Shown: piece after piece, positions 8,651-17,948 of the stretch | Layout: the number at the start of each line of letters is the position of its first letter | Position numbering within the stretch: the first letter of the stretch is position 1 | Assembly (NCBI GenBank): GCA_015056865.1 | Contig: SVFM01000003.1 | Coordinates: forward strand, 62,001-126,000 | Direction of reading: 5' to 3' | DNA from: Lachnospiraceae bacterium | GTDB lineage: Bacteria; Bacillota; Clostridia; Lachnospirales; Lachnospiraceae | DNA length: 64,000 nucleotides | Notes under the pieces: generated by a model | The model's input: the letters and a program-made list of their open reading frames with translations, nothing else | Database searches by the model: none | What the model was told of the DNA's origin: nothing | Made by a program: the position numbers and the translations under genes

Positions 8651-10171
8651 ATGAAGATAGCAGGATTGGATATCGGAACTACAGGCTGTAAATGCACGGT
8701 ATTTGATGAGCGTGGGCAGTACCTGGGCAGGGCTTACCGGGATTACCCGGTGAAGAGGGCTGTGGGCGGCCACGAGGTGGATGCCTCTGCCCTGCTGGAG
8801 GGCGTGTTTGCCTGTATCCGCGAGATGGCACAGCAGTATGAGGAGATCGGTGGAATCGGTGTGACCAGCTTCGGGGAAGCTTTTGTCTGCACAGATGAGG
8901 CGGGCGTTCCGCTTTATCCGGTCATGCTCTACACCGATCCAAGGGGAGCAGAGGAATGCAGGGAATTGGCAGAGCAGCTGGGCGAGAAAAAAATTGCCGG
9001 TATTACCGGGTTGCGCCCACATGAAATGTACAGCATGCCCAAAATCATGTGGATCAAGAAGAACTGTCCGGAGATTTATAGTGCCACCAGAAGGATATTC
9101 CTCATGGAAGACTTTGTGATCTGGCATCTGACCGGAAAGGCGCAGATAGATTATTCTCTGGCCAGCAGGACCATGGCCTTTGATATCAACAGATTATGCT
9201 GGAGTCAGGAAGTGTTTGCAGCTGCAGGTGTTGACAGTGGACTTATGAGTAAGCCTGTGCCTACAGGTACTGCTGTAGGCACGGTAACCGATGCCGCGGC
9301 CGGACAGACCGGACTGGGGAAAGATACCATAGTAGTGTCTGTGGGTCATGATCAGATTGCAGCAGCCGTGGGAGCCGGAGCATTTGACTCGGATGTGGCA
9401 GTGGACGGCGCAGGCACAGTGGAATGCCTGACACCGATCTATGATAGAGTACCGGATATGGATGTGATGTACGAAGGGTATTTTTCAGTGGTCCCTTATG
9501 TGGTTCCCGGGAAGTATGTAGCCTATGCGTTTTCTTATACCGGCGGCGCCTTGATCCAGTGGTGCGTGGAGACTGTGGGACAAAAGGCCAAGGAGCTGGC
9601 TGCGAATGAAGGTATGAGTGTGAATACTTACTTGGAGCAGGCCTATCGAAAAGAACATGACTGCATGGAAGGTGAAGATGCAGCGCCCAGTGGCTTGTTG
9701 GTTTTGCCACACTTTGCAGGAGCAGCAACCCCCTATATGGACACCGGTTCTAAGGGAGCTGTGCTGGGGCTTACTACAGCCACTACACCGGCGGATCTGT
9801 ACCGGGGTTGTATGGAAGGCGTAGTTTATGAAATGTACTTGAATTTTATGGCTCTGCAAAACTCGGGTATCCGTTTTACCAAGCTTCATGCCACCGGAGG
9901 CGGGGCCCATTCTGCAGAGTGGATGCAGATGAAGGCAGATGTGCTGAACCTGCCCATCATTGCCCTAAAGACGGTAGATGCAGGTACGGTGGGCAGTGCC
10001 ATGCTGACAGGAGTTGCCATAGGGCTGTTTAAGGATTTGGAGACAGCTGCATCCTGCATGGTGGAAGAGACGGCCACCTATGAGCCCAGACAGCATATGC
10101 ATGAAAAATATATGCTGTTGTATGAGAAATACAAGGACGTTTATCAGGCGGTCAGGGGTCTGATGCCGTAA
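8651..10171 (+). CDS. FGGY-family carbohydrate kinase
   Basis: 506 residues. The N-terminal FGGY domain begins with the ATP-binding phosphate motif LDIGTTGCKCTVFDERG; the C-terminal domain has HATGGGAHSAEWMQMKADV and AGTVGSAMLTGVAIG, as in xylulokinase and related kinases. GHDQIAAAVGAGAF near residue 233 is the usual catalytic-region segment (Asp in HDQ). It should phosphorylate the ketose made by the upstream isomerase. Start ATG 8651 follows AGAGGAGA. Which sugar is used is not readable; xylulose-, ribulose-, fuculose- and tagatose-type substrates all occur in the family. Confidence 0.9.
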   Translation: MKIAGLDIGTTGCKCTVFDERGQYLGRAYRDYPVKRAVGGHEVDASALLEGVFACIREMAQQYEEIGGIGVTSFGEAFVCTDEAGVPLYPVMLYTDPRGAEECRELAEQLGEKKIAGITGLRPHEMYSMPKIMWIKKNCPEIYSATRRIFLMEDFVIWHLTGKAQIDYSLASRTMAFDINRLCWSQEVFAAAGVDSGLMSKPVPTGTAVGTVTDAAAGQTGLGKDTIVVSVGHDQIAAAVGAGAFDSDVAVDGAGTVECLTPIYDRVPDMDVMYEGYFSVVPYVVPGKYVAYAFSYTGGALIQWCVETVGQKAKELAANEGMSVNTYLEQAYRKEHDCMEGEDAAPSGLLVLPHFAGAATPYMDTGSKGAVLGLTTATTPADLYRGCMEGVVYEMYLNFMALQNSGIRFTKLHATGGGAHSAEWMQMKADVLNLPIIALKTVDAGTVGSAMLTGVAIGLFKDLETAASCMVEETATYEPRQHMHEKYMLLYEKYKDVYQAVRGLMP

Positions 10172-10191
10172 AAGGAAAAGAGGAAAATGAT

Positions 10192-12081
10192 ATGTTGACA
10201 ACAAATTATTTTGCAAAAGGCAGCGAGGACGCCAAAGCCTTTTGGAGAATCCATGGAGAGTTTGGAGAGATCACCGGCGAGGTCAAGAGAGAAGGAAATG
10301 CCCTGATCAATGAGGCGGCCGGCTATCGTGTGAAGTGTGAGTACGAAAAAAATGAATATGATGTATTTACCAGAAGAGACAGCTTTGAAAATATTTCAGA
10401 TCAGCCTCTGACGGTGGATTGCCTCAGGTCACGATTTGTTTTTGAGGGCGGGGAGTACGAGGTATATACTCAGTTCAATGACTGGCAGGCAGAGAGCAGC
10501 GGCTGCTGGCAGCCTTTGGTGACCAATGTTTCAGTTTCCTGTCAGAGTACCAGATCCACACAGGATGGTACCCCAATGATGGTATTGTGGAGCCAGCAGG
10601 CTCAGCGCGGCGTGGTATTTCAGTTGTTGCCGGACTGCGCCTGGGAGATTAAGGCCAGCCACATTGGTCTGGGCGGCAAGAATACTGCTACGGTGGTAGA
10701 ACTGGGTATCCAGTACTACAATTTTAAGCTGACCCTTGCACCTGGCGAGGTCTTTAAAATGCCGGAGATCATCTGCTATGAGACCAAGAATAGGGTGGAT
10801 CTGGACTGCTATAAACTTCACCACTATGTTCACCAGCGCTTCCCCAGAAAAAAAATGCCTGTGATTTATAATACCTGGATGTACCGTTTTACGGATTTTA
10901 CGGTAGAGCAGTTGATGGAGCAGGCAGAGCTTGCAGCGGATTTGGGAGCAGAATACTTTGCAGTGGATGCGGGATGGTTTGGCAAGGGTGCGAGCTGGTA
11001 TAACAGTGTAGGTGACTGGTCAGAGAATATGACAGGCGGTCTTTTCGGAAGGATGATCGAATTGGCCAATAAGGTGAGAGCCTGCGGTATGAAATTTGGT
11101 CTATGGCTGGAACCGGAGCGTGCGGCGGAAGGATCTGATGCAGTAACAAACCATAGAGAGTACTTTATTAAGGAAGGGTATAACTATTTCCTGGACTACA
11201 GCAATGAAGAGGCCTGGAGATGGATGCTGGGGATGATCTTTGACCTGATCGACCGCTATGGCATTGAGTATATTAAATATGATTACAATGCAAATATGTA
11301 TCATGATGTGCATGGAAATGCCTTTTTGACCTATCAGGAAGGACACAGAAAGTTTGTGGAGGCTCTCAGACAGCGGTATCCGGATATCTATCTGACCGGC
11401 TGTGCGAGCGGCGGATCCAGAATGGAGCTGGGTGGATATGATAAGTTTGACAGCTTCTGGCCCAGTGACAATGAAAGCCCCTATGTAAAGCTGAGAATCT
11501 ATAAAGATACTCTGCTTCGTCTGCCCCCTCAGGCAATGGAGCGATGGTCGGCAGTGCATTCCCTGCAGGGATTCGAGGATTTCTACAAACCTTTTGTGGG
11601 AAGTATTCTGGATCAGACAACGGAGCGTCTCATTGCCTGTCACGATGCGGTGTGGAATAACGTGATTGGAATCCACCGTTCCTTCCTGGAGGCCTTTATG
11701 ACTTGTGGCCCCATTGGTCTTAGCTGTGATCTGAAGGCTCTTTCGCCTTGGGCAAAAGACAACATCCGTAATTTCATTGCCAAGGCGAAGGAAAATCACG
11801 CCTTCTGGATGGAAGCGGTTGCCAGAATATTGGTAAATACACCTTCCGTAACGGTTTACCAGTACAGTGATATGGATCTTTGTCGCCTGGAGATTCAGGT
11901 TGTGACGCTTGAAACACTGCAGCATACCATCCGGGTGTACCCGGTAGTAAAGGAAGATAAAAACTACTTGGTAAACGGTAAAGATGTGATAAGCGGAGCA
12001 GAGATTGCACGGGAGGGTATCAGCGTGGATATTCCGGATCGTTTTGAGATGTTCCGTGTAACCTTGGAAGAGACGGAATAA
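10192..12081 (+). CDS. GH36-like alpha-glycosidase (melibiase type)
   Basis: 629 residues, with no signal peptide, so cytoplasmic. An N-terminal beta-sandwich (about 1-210) precedes a TIM barrel. Clan GH-D active-site motifs are present: the nucleophile motif YIKYDYNAN with Asp364 and the acid/base motif WPSDNES with Asp426, preceded by GCASGGSRMELG, which corresponds to the GH36 substrate loop. It would release an alpha-linked sugar, classically galactose, for the three enzymes upstream. The loop and the sandwich differ from textbook alpha-galactosidases, so another galacto-configured or deoxy sugar is possible. Last gene of the operon; no clear terminator follows before the rimP promoter. 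Confidence 0.82.
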   Translation: MLTTNYFAKGSEDAKAFWRIHGEFGEITGEVKREGNALINEAAGYRVKCEYEKNEYDVFTRRDSFENISDQPLTVDCLRSRFVFEGGEYEVYTQFNDWQAESSGCWQPLVTNVSVSCQSTRSTQDGTPMMVLWSQQAQRGVVFQLLPDCAWEIKASHIGLGGKNTATVVELGIQYYNFKLTLAPGEVFKMPEIICYETKNRVDLDCYKLHHYVHQRFPRKKMPVIYNTWMYRFTDFTVEQLMEQAELAADLGAEYFAVDAGWFGKGASWYNSVGDWSENMTGGLFGRMIELANKVRACGMKFGLWLEPERAAEGSDAVTNHREYFIKEGYNYFLDYSNEEAWRWMLGMIFDLIDRYGIEYIKYDYNANMYHDVHGNAFLTYQEGHRKFVEALRQRYPDIYLTGCASGGSRMELGGYDKFDSFWPSDNESPYVKLRIYKDTLLRLPPQAMERWSAVHSLQGFEDFYKPFVGSILDQTTERLIACHDAVWNNVIGIHRSFLEAFMTCGPIGLSCDLKALSPWAKDNIRNFIAKAKENHAFWMEAVARILVNTPSVTVYQYSDMDLCRLEIQVVTLETLQHTIRVYPVVKEDKNYLVNGKDVISGAEIAREGISVDIPDRFEMFRVTLEETE

Positions 12082-12097
12082 AAATTCAAACATTTGG

Positions 12098-12126
12098 TTG
12101 ACAAACCGGGCAAATAAGCCTATAAT
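12098..12126 (+). promoter_or_regulatory. Consensus promoter of the rimP-nusA-infB operon
   Basis: TTGACA (12098-12103), 17-base spacer, TATAAT (12121-12126). Both hexamers and the spacing are exactly the sigma-A consensus. Confidence 0.85.
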
Positions 12127-12154
12127 GACCTTAGATTGAATAATGGTTACTAGA

Positions 12155-12214
12155 GTAAGAGTGGACGGGTTCCACTCTTACTTGCATGTAAGGGCGTTTT
12201 ACTTATAAGCCCCC
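12155..12214 (+). promoter_or_regulatory. Structured 5' leader of rimP
   Basis: A perfect 11-bp hairpin, GTAAGAGTGGA (12155-12165) with TCCACTCTTAC (12171-12181) around a 5-base loop. Its 3' arm can instead pair CTTAC (12177-12181) with a second GTAAG (12188-12192). GGGC (12192) can pair with GCCC (12209). There is no T-tract. The exclusive pairings look like a regulatory leader, perhaps autogenous control by NusA or another product; function is inferred. Confidence 0.5.
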
Positions 12215-12233
12215 ACTGTGGAAGGAGAATGGA

Positions 12234-12698
12234 ATGTCAAAAAGAGAGACCTATGAGGTCAGGGCGGAAAGCCTGCTGGTGCCGATCGCACAGCAAAATG
12301 GTGTGGAAATTTATGATGTGGAATATGTAAAAGAGGGCAGTGACTGGTATTTGCGGGCTTATATCGATAAGCCTGATGGGGTGAATATTCAGGATTGTGA
12401 AAACGTGAGCCGAGCACTGTCAGATGCACTGGATAAAGAGGATTTTATAGAGGAAGCTTATGTTCTGGAAGTTAGCAGTCCGGGGCTGGGCAGAACCCTG
12501 AAAAAAGATAAGCACCTGGAAAAAAGTATTGGCCAGGAGGTGGAGGTCAAGCTGTACAAACCATTAAACGGTGTCAAGGAATTTACAGGTGTGTTGGAGG
12601 GATTCGACCAGGAACAGATCAGAATCTCAGACCAGGGACAGGAACGGAGCCTGGAGAGAAAAGAAATCGCACTGATTCGCCTGACAATAGATTTTTAA
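12234..12698 (+). CDS. rimP: Ribosome maturation factor RimP
   Basis: 154 residues, the normal size. RimP binds the 30S precursor and helps assembly of its head region. The N-terminal domain shows EIYDVEYVKEG and LRAYIDKPDGVNIQDCENVSRALS, and the C-terminal Sm-like domain follows EVSSPGLGRTL; all are family hallmarks. The start is ATG 12234 behind GGAG at 12224. It leads the transcription/translation operon with nusA, ylxR, the L7Ae gene, infB and rbfA in the order common in Firmicutes. Confidence 0.95.
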   Translation: MSKRETYEVRAESLLVPIAQQNGVEIYDVEYVKEGSDWYLRAYIDKPDGVNIQDCENVSRALSDALDKEDFIEEAYVLEVSSPGLGRTLKKDKHLEKSIGQEVEVKLYKPLNGVKEFTGVLEGFDQEQIRISDQGQERSLERKEIALIRLTIDF

Positions 12699-12739
12699 TA
12701 AATGATTATCGGATAAAGAATAGGAGGATAAAAAGAAAA

Positions 12740-13888
12740 ATGAACAAAGAATTGATGGAGGCCCTTGATATTCTGGAGAAGGAGAAGGAGATCAGCAAAG
12801 AGACTTTGTTTGAGGCCATCGAGAACTCCTTGATGACAGCATGCAAGAATCACTTCGGTAAGGCAGATAATGTAAAGGTGGAGATCAACAGAGAAACCTG
12901 CGATTTCCTGTGCTATGCTGAGAAATTGGTTGTGGAGACCAAAGAAGAAGTGGAGGATCCGGTACTGCAGATTTCTTTGGAGGATGCAGTGCAGATATCC
13001 AAGAAGGCAAAAGTCGGAGATCTGCTTCATGTGGAGATCAAGTCCAAGGAATTCGGCCGTATTGCAACACAGAATGCCAAAAACGTGATTCTGCAGAAGA
13101 TCCGCGAGGAAGAAAGAAGTGTGATCTACAATCAGTATTATGAAAAAGAGAAAGATGTGGTGACTGGCGTTGTACAGCGCTATATCGGTAAAAATATCAG
13201 CATCAATCTGGGTAAGGCTGATGCAATGTTGAATGAGAGCGAGCAGGTAAAAGGCGAATACTTCAGACCTACCGAGCGCATCAAAGTATATATCGTGGAT
13301 GTAAAAAATACACCTAAGGGACCCCGCATCAATGTGAGCCGTACCCATCCGGAGCTGGTAAAGAGATTGTTTGAGTCTGAGGTGACTGAGATCAAGGATG
13401 GTACCGTAGAGATCAAGAGTATTGCCCGTGAGGCCGGCAGCCGTACCAAGATTGCAGTATGGAGCAACAATCCCAACGTAGACGCGGTAGGTGCATGTGT
13501 GGGTATGAACGGTGCCAGAGTAAATGCGATTGTAGAGGAGCTTCGGGGTGAAAAGATTGATATTGTAAACTGGGATGAGAATCCTGGCAATCTGATCCAG
13601 AATGCCCTTTCTCCTGCAAAGATCGTTGCAGTGTTTGCAGACCCCGATGAGAAGACTGCCAAGGTAGTTGTTCCGGATTATCAGTTGTCACTGGCGATCG
13701 GTAAGGAAGGCCAGAATGCAAGACTGGCAGCCAGACTCACAGGATATAAAGTAGATATCAAGTCAGAGACTCAGGCTAAGGATGCTCCCGGTTTCCGCTA
13801 CGAGGATTACGTAGATGAGTACGAAGAGTATGATGAGGAGTACGAGGGCGAATACGAGGAGGCTTACGAAGAAGAAGCAGATGAATAA
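12740..13888 (+). CDS. nusA: Transcription termination/antitermination protein NusA
   Basis: 382 residues. Order of domains: N-terminal RNA-polymerase-binding domain (1-125), S1 domain near 135-200 (VVTGVVQRYIGKNISINLG), then two KH domains (about 205-350; VGACVGMNGARVNAIVEEL and LAIGKEGQNARLAARLTG). It modulates pausing, termination and antitermination. The C-terminus is a very acidic tail of about 30 residues rich in E, D and Y (EYDEEYEGEYEEAYEEE), longer than in many orthologues. The gene begins behind TAGGAGG and overlaps ylxR by 8 bp. Confidence 0.95.
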   Translation: MNKELMEALDILEKEKEISKETLFEAIENSLMTACKNHFGKADNVKVEINRETCDFLCYAEKLVVETKEEVEDPVLQISLEDAVQISKKAKVGDLLHVEIKSKEFGRIATQNAKNVILQKIREEERSVIYNQYYEKEKDVVTGVVQRYIGKNISINLGKADAMLNESEQVKGEYFRPTERIKVYIVDVKNTPKGPRINVSRTHPELVKRLFESEVTEIKDGTVEIKSIAREAGSRTKIAVWSNNPNVDAVGACVGMNGARVNAIVEELRGEKIDIVNWDENPGNLIQNALSPAKIVAVFADPDEKTAKVVVPDYQLSLAIGKEGQNARLAARLTGYKVDIKSETQAKDAPGFRYEDYVDEYEEYDEEYEGEYEEAYEEEADE

Positions 13889-14153
13889 AAAGATTCCTAT
13901 GAGACAATGCGTTGGCTGCGGTGAGATGAAAAACAAAAAAGAAATGATGAGGGTTTTACGAACTGCAGAGGATGGGATTGTACTGGATACAACAGGCAAA
14001 AAGAACGGACGAGGCGCATATCTTTGTATATCGGAGGAATGTTTGAAAAAGGCCCGCAAAAGCAAAGGCATTGAAAGATCTTTTAAGATGAGCATTCCGG
14101 AAGAGGTGTATGAGGCCTTGGAAAAGGAGTTTAGAGAGATTGAAGCAAAATAA
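13881..14153 (+). CDS. ylxR: YlxR/RnpM family RNA-binding protein
   Basis: 90 residues. The N-terminus MRQCVGCGEMKNKKEMMRV and the later NGRGAYLC segment are the YlxR signature; Bacillus YlxR (RnpM) has been reported to modulate RNase P. An upstream in-frame extension to 13815 exists but would lie inside nusA; ATG 13881 is chosen because it gives the family length and an 8-base overlap with the nusA stop. The gene overlaps the L7Ae-type gene by 14 bases, which implies translational coupling. Confidence 0.9.
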   Translation: MNKKIPMRQCVGCGEMKNKKEMMRVLRTAEDGIVLDTTGKKNGRGAYLCISEECLKKARKSKGIERSFKMSIPEEVYEALEKEFREIEAK

Positions 14154-14460
14154 AATTTATTCCCTGATAGGTATTGCTATGCGGGGAAGAAATGTAGTGA
14201 GCGGGGAATTTGCCTCCCAGGCCGCAGTGAAGAGTGGCACAGCGGCATTGGTGATCGTGGCAGACAATGCTTCAGAGAATACCAAAAAGTTATTTTCCAA
14301 CAAATGCTCTTTTTATCAGGTGCCATATTATGTGTATGGAACGAAAGAAGAATTAGGGCACGCCATGGGGAAAGACTTGCGGTCATCGCTGGCGGTTACA
14401 GACAGCGGCATCGCACAAGCGATGATAAAGCAACTGGAAGAATTGGAAACTAGGAGGTAG
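14140..14460 (+). CDS. L7Ae/YlxQ-type kink-turn RNA-binding protein
   Basis: 106 residues. [24 protein letters not shown] followed by [17 protein letters not shown] is the L7Ae/L30e fold with its kink-turn-binding loop. The longer frame from ATG 14110 would begin inside ylxR with no ribosome site; TTG 14140 is preferred because AGGAG (14125-14129) lies 10 bases before it and the protein then starts like its relatives. YlxQ-type proteins bind RNA kink-turns; the cellular job in this operon position is not settled. Confidence 0.85.
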   Translation: MKQNKIYSLIGIAMRGRNVVSGEFASQAAVKSGTAALVIVADNASENTKKLFSNKCSFYQVPYYVYGTKEELGHAMGKDLRSSLAVTDSGIAQAMIKQLEELETRR

Positions 14461-14465
14461 TGAGC

Positions 14466-17400
14466 ATGGCGAAAGTTAAAGTACATGAGCTTGCAAAAGA
14501 AATAGGAGTATCGAGTAAGGATGTGCTGTCTTTCCTAAATACCATTGGTGTAGAGGCGAAGGCAGCTCAGAGCAGCATAGAAGACAGCGAGGCGGAGATG
14601 GTGAAAAAACAGTTTGGCAAAGCACAGACGGTGGCAGAAGAAGCACCGAAGGCTGAAATGCCCAAAGCAGAACCGGTAAAAGAGGAAACTCCCAGACAGG
14701 AGAGCGCGAAGCCGGCAGAAATGAAAAGTGCTGAGGAGAGGGCACCTCAGAAAAAGAAGAAGATTATTTTTGTGAGCAATCCCCAAAACTCTAAGATGAG
14801 CGGGGGAAGACCCCAGGGAGCACCCCAGCAGAACAGACCCCAGGGTGGACAGCAGGGCAGACCTCAGGGGGCAGGTGGCATGAGACAGCCCGTGCAGTCC
14901 GCACCAAGAACGCCTATCAAGCCTTTGACTCCTCCGTCACCCACACCCAGTGTGCAGATGGTGTCCAGCCGTCCCAAACCGGCGAAACCTGCCATGCAGG
15001 AACAGCCTGTACGTCAGGAAAATGTGCAGGAGACTCAGGCAAAGCCTGAAAGCAAACCTCAGGAGAGAATTTCACAGGAAAAACAAGTGGAAAGGACAGC
15101 GGTTCCAACCCAGACCAGACCGGCAACTGAGCATGCTGAAAACAGAGAGATTAAGGCTGACAGACCGGAGAGAAGTGACAGACCTGTAAGACCTGAAAGA
15201 GGTGACAGACCTGAAAGAGGCGACAGACCGGCAAGATTTGATAGATCGGAGAGAACGGATAGAGGTGACCGGCCCGAAAGAACCGATAGGGGCGACAGAT
15301 CCGATCGCGGCGGATTTAGTCAGGGCCAGGGAGGAAGAAACAATGGCAAACCTTCTTTTGGCGGAAACAGAGATAACAGAGACGGCAGAGGTTCCTACCA
15401 GGGACAGGGCCAGGGACAAGGTCAAGGCCGTAAATTTGACGGCGGTTCTCGTCCGGGTAGAGATGGCAATCAGGGTGGTTACCGTGACGGCGGCGCTGGT
15501 GAAGGCGGCGGCCGTTCTTATGGAAATGGTGACCGTGATCAGAGGAGCGCTGGCGGACAGGGAGATAAATTCAAACGTCAGGGCGCTGGCAAGGGATTTG
15601 CGGCGGAAACTACAGGAAAAGATGCAGAAAAGCACAATGGTGAAGAAAAGCGTCGTTTCAGCCAGGAGAAAGATAAGCGCTCCAAAAAGGATCTGATGTA
15701 TGAAGAGGAAGAGAATTTAAAGGCAAAGCCCGGCCGCTTCATCAAACCTGAGAAGAAAAAGGAAGAAGTTGTGGAAGAAGTGATCAAGGTGATCGTTCTT
15801 CCTGAAGTGATCACGATCAAAGAGTTGGCAGATAAAATGAAAGTTCAGGCGGCTGCAATTGTTAAGAAGCTGTTCCTGGAAGGTAAGATCGTGACTGTAA
15901 ATCAAGAGATTTCCTATGAAGAAGCGGAAAGCATCGCCATGGAATACGATATTCTCTGTGAGAAGGAAGTAAAGGTAGATGTGATCGAGGAACTTCTGAA
16001 AGAGGAGGATGAGGCAGAAGAAGAACTGGTTTCCAGACCTCCTGTTATCTGCGTAATGGGACACGTAGACCATGGTAAAACCTCCCTTCTGGATGCCATT
16101 CGTAAGACCAATGTCACAGACAAGGAAGCAGGCGGTATTACCCAGCACATTGGTGCTTATACCGTCACAGTGCAGGATAGAAAGATCACTTTCCTGGATA
16201 CTCCCGGACATGAGGCATTTACGGCCATGCGTATGCGTGGTGCAAATTCCACAGATATTGCCATCTTGGTGGTGGCTGCAGATGACGGTGTGATGCCTCA
16301 GACGGTGGAGGCCATCAATCACGCTAAGGCTGCAGGTATTGAGATCGTTGTGGCTGTGAATAAGATTGACAAACCGGGTGCCAATATTGACAGAGTGAAA
16401 CAGGAACTTACAGAACATGAGCTGATCCCTGTGGATTGGGGCGGAAGTACAGAGTTTGTACCGGTTTCTGCCAAGAGAGGCGATGGTATTGAAGATTTGC
16501 TGGAGACCATTCTGCTCACAGCGGATATTTTGGAACTGAAGGCCAATCCCAACAGGCGAGGCAGAGGTCTTGTGATCGAAGCGCAGCTGGATAAGGGCCG
16601 TGGACCGGTTGCTACTGTGCTGGTACAGAAGGGCACCCTGCATGTGGGAGATTTCATTTCAGCCGGTGCCTGTCATGGTAAAGTGAGAGCTATGGTTGAT
16701 GATAAGGGACGCAGAGTGAGGGAGGCAACTCCTTCCATGCCGGTCGAGATCTTAGGTCTTTCCGATGTACCCAGCGCAGGTGAAGTATTTATCGCTCATG
16801 AAAATGACAAGACTGCAAAATCCTACGCTGACACATATTTGGCACAGAATAAGGAAAAAATGTTAGAGGATACGAAGACCAGGATGTCCCTGGATGATCT
16901 GTTCTCTCAGATTCAGGAGGGCAATCTGAAGGAGCTTAACCTGATCGTCAAGGCTGACGTACAGGGTAGCGTAGAAGCTGTAAAGCAGAGTCTGATGAAG
17001 CTTTCCAATGAAGAAGTAGTGGTGAAGTGTATCCACGGCGGCGTAGGTGCCATTAACGAGTCGGATGTGGTGCTTGCCAGCGCTTCCAATGCGATCATTA
17101 TCGGCTTTAATGTAAGACCTGATGTAACTGCCAAGGCAACTGCTGAGCGAGAGGGCGTGGATGTGCGTCTCTATAGAGTCATCTATCAGGCCATCGAGGA
17201 CATCGAGGCTGCTATGAAGGGTATGCTGGATCCTGTTTATGAGGAAAAGGTGATCGGTCATGCAGAGGTGCGTCAGATCTTCAAGGCATCTGCAGTGGGA
17301 AATATTGCAGGTTCCTATGTGCTGGACGGTGTATTCCAGAGAAACTGCAAGGTTCGTATCAGCAGAGAAGGCAAGCAGATCTACGAGGGCGAACTTGCAT

Positions 17401-17534
17401 CCTTGAAGCGATTCAAAGATGATGTGAAGGAAGTAAAGGCCGGCTTCGAGTGCGGTCTGGTATTCGAGGGCTTCGATCAGATGCAGGAACTGGATATCGT
17501 GGAAGCATATATTATGGTGGAAGTACCAAGATAA
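14466..17534 (+). CDS. infB: Translation initiation factor IF-2
   Basis: 1022 residues. IF-2 places initiator tRNA on the 30S subunit and hydrolyses GTP at subunit joining. Residues 1-50 form the N-terminal IF2N fold, 55-430 are a long low-complexity arm, then a second IF2N domain, the G domain (GHVDHGKT at 532-539, [12 protein letters not shown]) and C-terminal domains that bind fMet-tRNA. The arm has tandem RPER-GD-type and GQGQGQ repeats. ATG 14466 is chosen because AGGAGGT (14452-14458) is 7 bases away; GTG 14460 would be too close. Note that the track frame at 15202 is a shadow caused by the low-complexity arm. Confidence 0.97.
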   Translation: MAKVKVHELAKEIGVSSKDVLSFLNTIGVEAKAAQSSIEDSEAEMVKKQFGKAQTVAEEAPKAEMPKAEPVKEETPRQESAKPAEMKSAEERAPQKKKKIIFVSNPQNSKMSGGRPQGAPQQNRPQGGQQGRPQGAGGMRQPVQSAPRTPIKPLTPPSPTPSVQMVSSRPKPAKPAMQEQPVRQENVQETQAKPESKPQERISQEKQVERTAVPTQTRPATEHAENREIKADRPERSDRPVRPERGDRPERGDRPARFDRSERTDRGDRPERTDRGDRSDRGGFSQGQGGRNNGKPSFGGNRDNRDGRGSYQGQGQGQGQGRKFDGGSRPGRDGNQGGYRDGGAGEGGGRSYGNGDRDQRSAGGQGDKFKRQGAGKGFAAETTGKDAEKHNGEEKRRFSQEKDKRSKKDLMYEEEENLKAKPGRFIKPEKKKEEVVEEVIKVIVLPEVITIKELADKMKVQAAAIVKKLFLEGKIVTVNQEISYEEAESIAMEYDILCEKEVKVDVIEELLKEEDEAEEELVSRPPVICVMGHVDHGKTSLLDAIRKTNVTDKEAGGITQHIGAYTVTVQDRKITFLDTPGHEAFTAMRMRGANSTDIAILVVAADDGVMPQTVEAINHAKAAGIEIVVAVNKIDKPGANIDRVKQELTEHELIPVDWGGSTEFVPVSAKRGDGIEDLLETILLTADILELKANPNRRGRGLVIEAQLDKGRGPVATVLVQKGTLHVGDFISAGACHGKVRAMVDDKGRRVREATPSMPVEILGLSDVPSAGEVFIAHENDKTAKSYADTYLAQNKEKMLEDTKTRMSLDDLFSQIQEGNLKELNLIVKADVQGSVEAVKQSLMKLSNEEVVVKCIHGGVGAINESDVVLASASNAIIIGFNVRPDVTAKATAEREGVDVRLYRVIYQAIEDIEAAMKGMLDPVYEEKVIGHAEVRQIFKASAVGNIAGSYVLDGVFQRNCKVRISREGKQIYEGELASLKRFKDDVKEVKAGFECGLVFEGFDQMQELDIVEAYIMVEVPR
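15164..15310 (+). repeat. Arg/Asp-rich degenerate repeat in the IF-2 linker
   Basis: Repeated 9- to 15-base units encode RPER, GDRP and TDRG-like tetrads ([14 protein letters not shown]). This is the unstructured arm of IF-2. Its repeats keep several frames open, which creates false ORFs on both strands. Confidence 0.8.
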
Positions 17535-17561
17535 GATGTGTTGTATAAACAGAGGTAAGAA

Positions 17562-17948
17562 ATGCGAAAAAATAGTGTAAAAAATACCCGAATCAATGGG
17601 GAAGTGCAGAAAGTGCTGGCGGATATTATCCGGGGAGAGATCAAGGATCCCCGGATCGCACCGCTTACCAGTGTGGTGGCGGTGGAGGTTGCACCGGACT
17701 TAAAGACCTGTAAGGCTTGGATCAGTGTGTTCGGGGATGAACAGGCAAGGAAAGATACCTATGCGGGGCTTCGCAGTGCAGAGGGCTATATCAAAAACCA
17801 GCTGGCACGGAAGATCAACCTGCGAAACACACCGGAGATCACTTTTATTATGGATCAATCCATTGAGTATGGTGTAAATATGTCCAGAAAGATTGATGAA
17901 GTGATCAGCAAGATGCCGGAGCGGGAAGACGAAGGAGAAGAAAATTGA
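17562..17948 (+). CDS. rbfA: Ribosome-binding factor A
   Basis: 128 residues, a KH-like fold factor for 16S rRNA 5' end maturation. The family segments IIRGEIKDPRIAPLTSVVAVEVAPDLKTCKAWISVFG and the C-terminal HH-free ISFIMDQSIEYGVNMSRKIDE-like ending (here TFIMDQSIEYGVNMSRKIDE) are clear. It starts 27 bp after infB and its stop overlaps the next start by 4 bases (TTGA), as expected for the conserved operon. Confidence 0.94.
   Translation: MRKNSVKNTRINGEVQKVLADIIRGEIKDPRIAPLTSVVAVEVAPDLKTCKAWISVFGDEQARKDTYAGLRSAEGYIKNQLARKINLRNTPEITFIMDQSIEYGVNMSRKIDEVISKMPEREDEGEEN

Noticed and set aside
15202..15696. Long plus-strand frame rich in R, T, E and D inside infB
   Set aside because: It is a shifted reading of the repetitive IF-2 linker; composition mirrors the repeats and there is no ribosome site.
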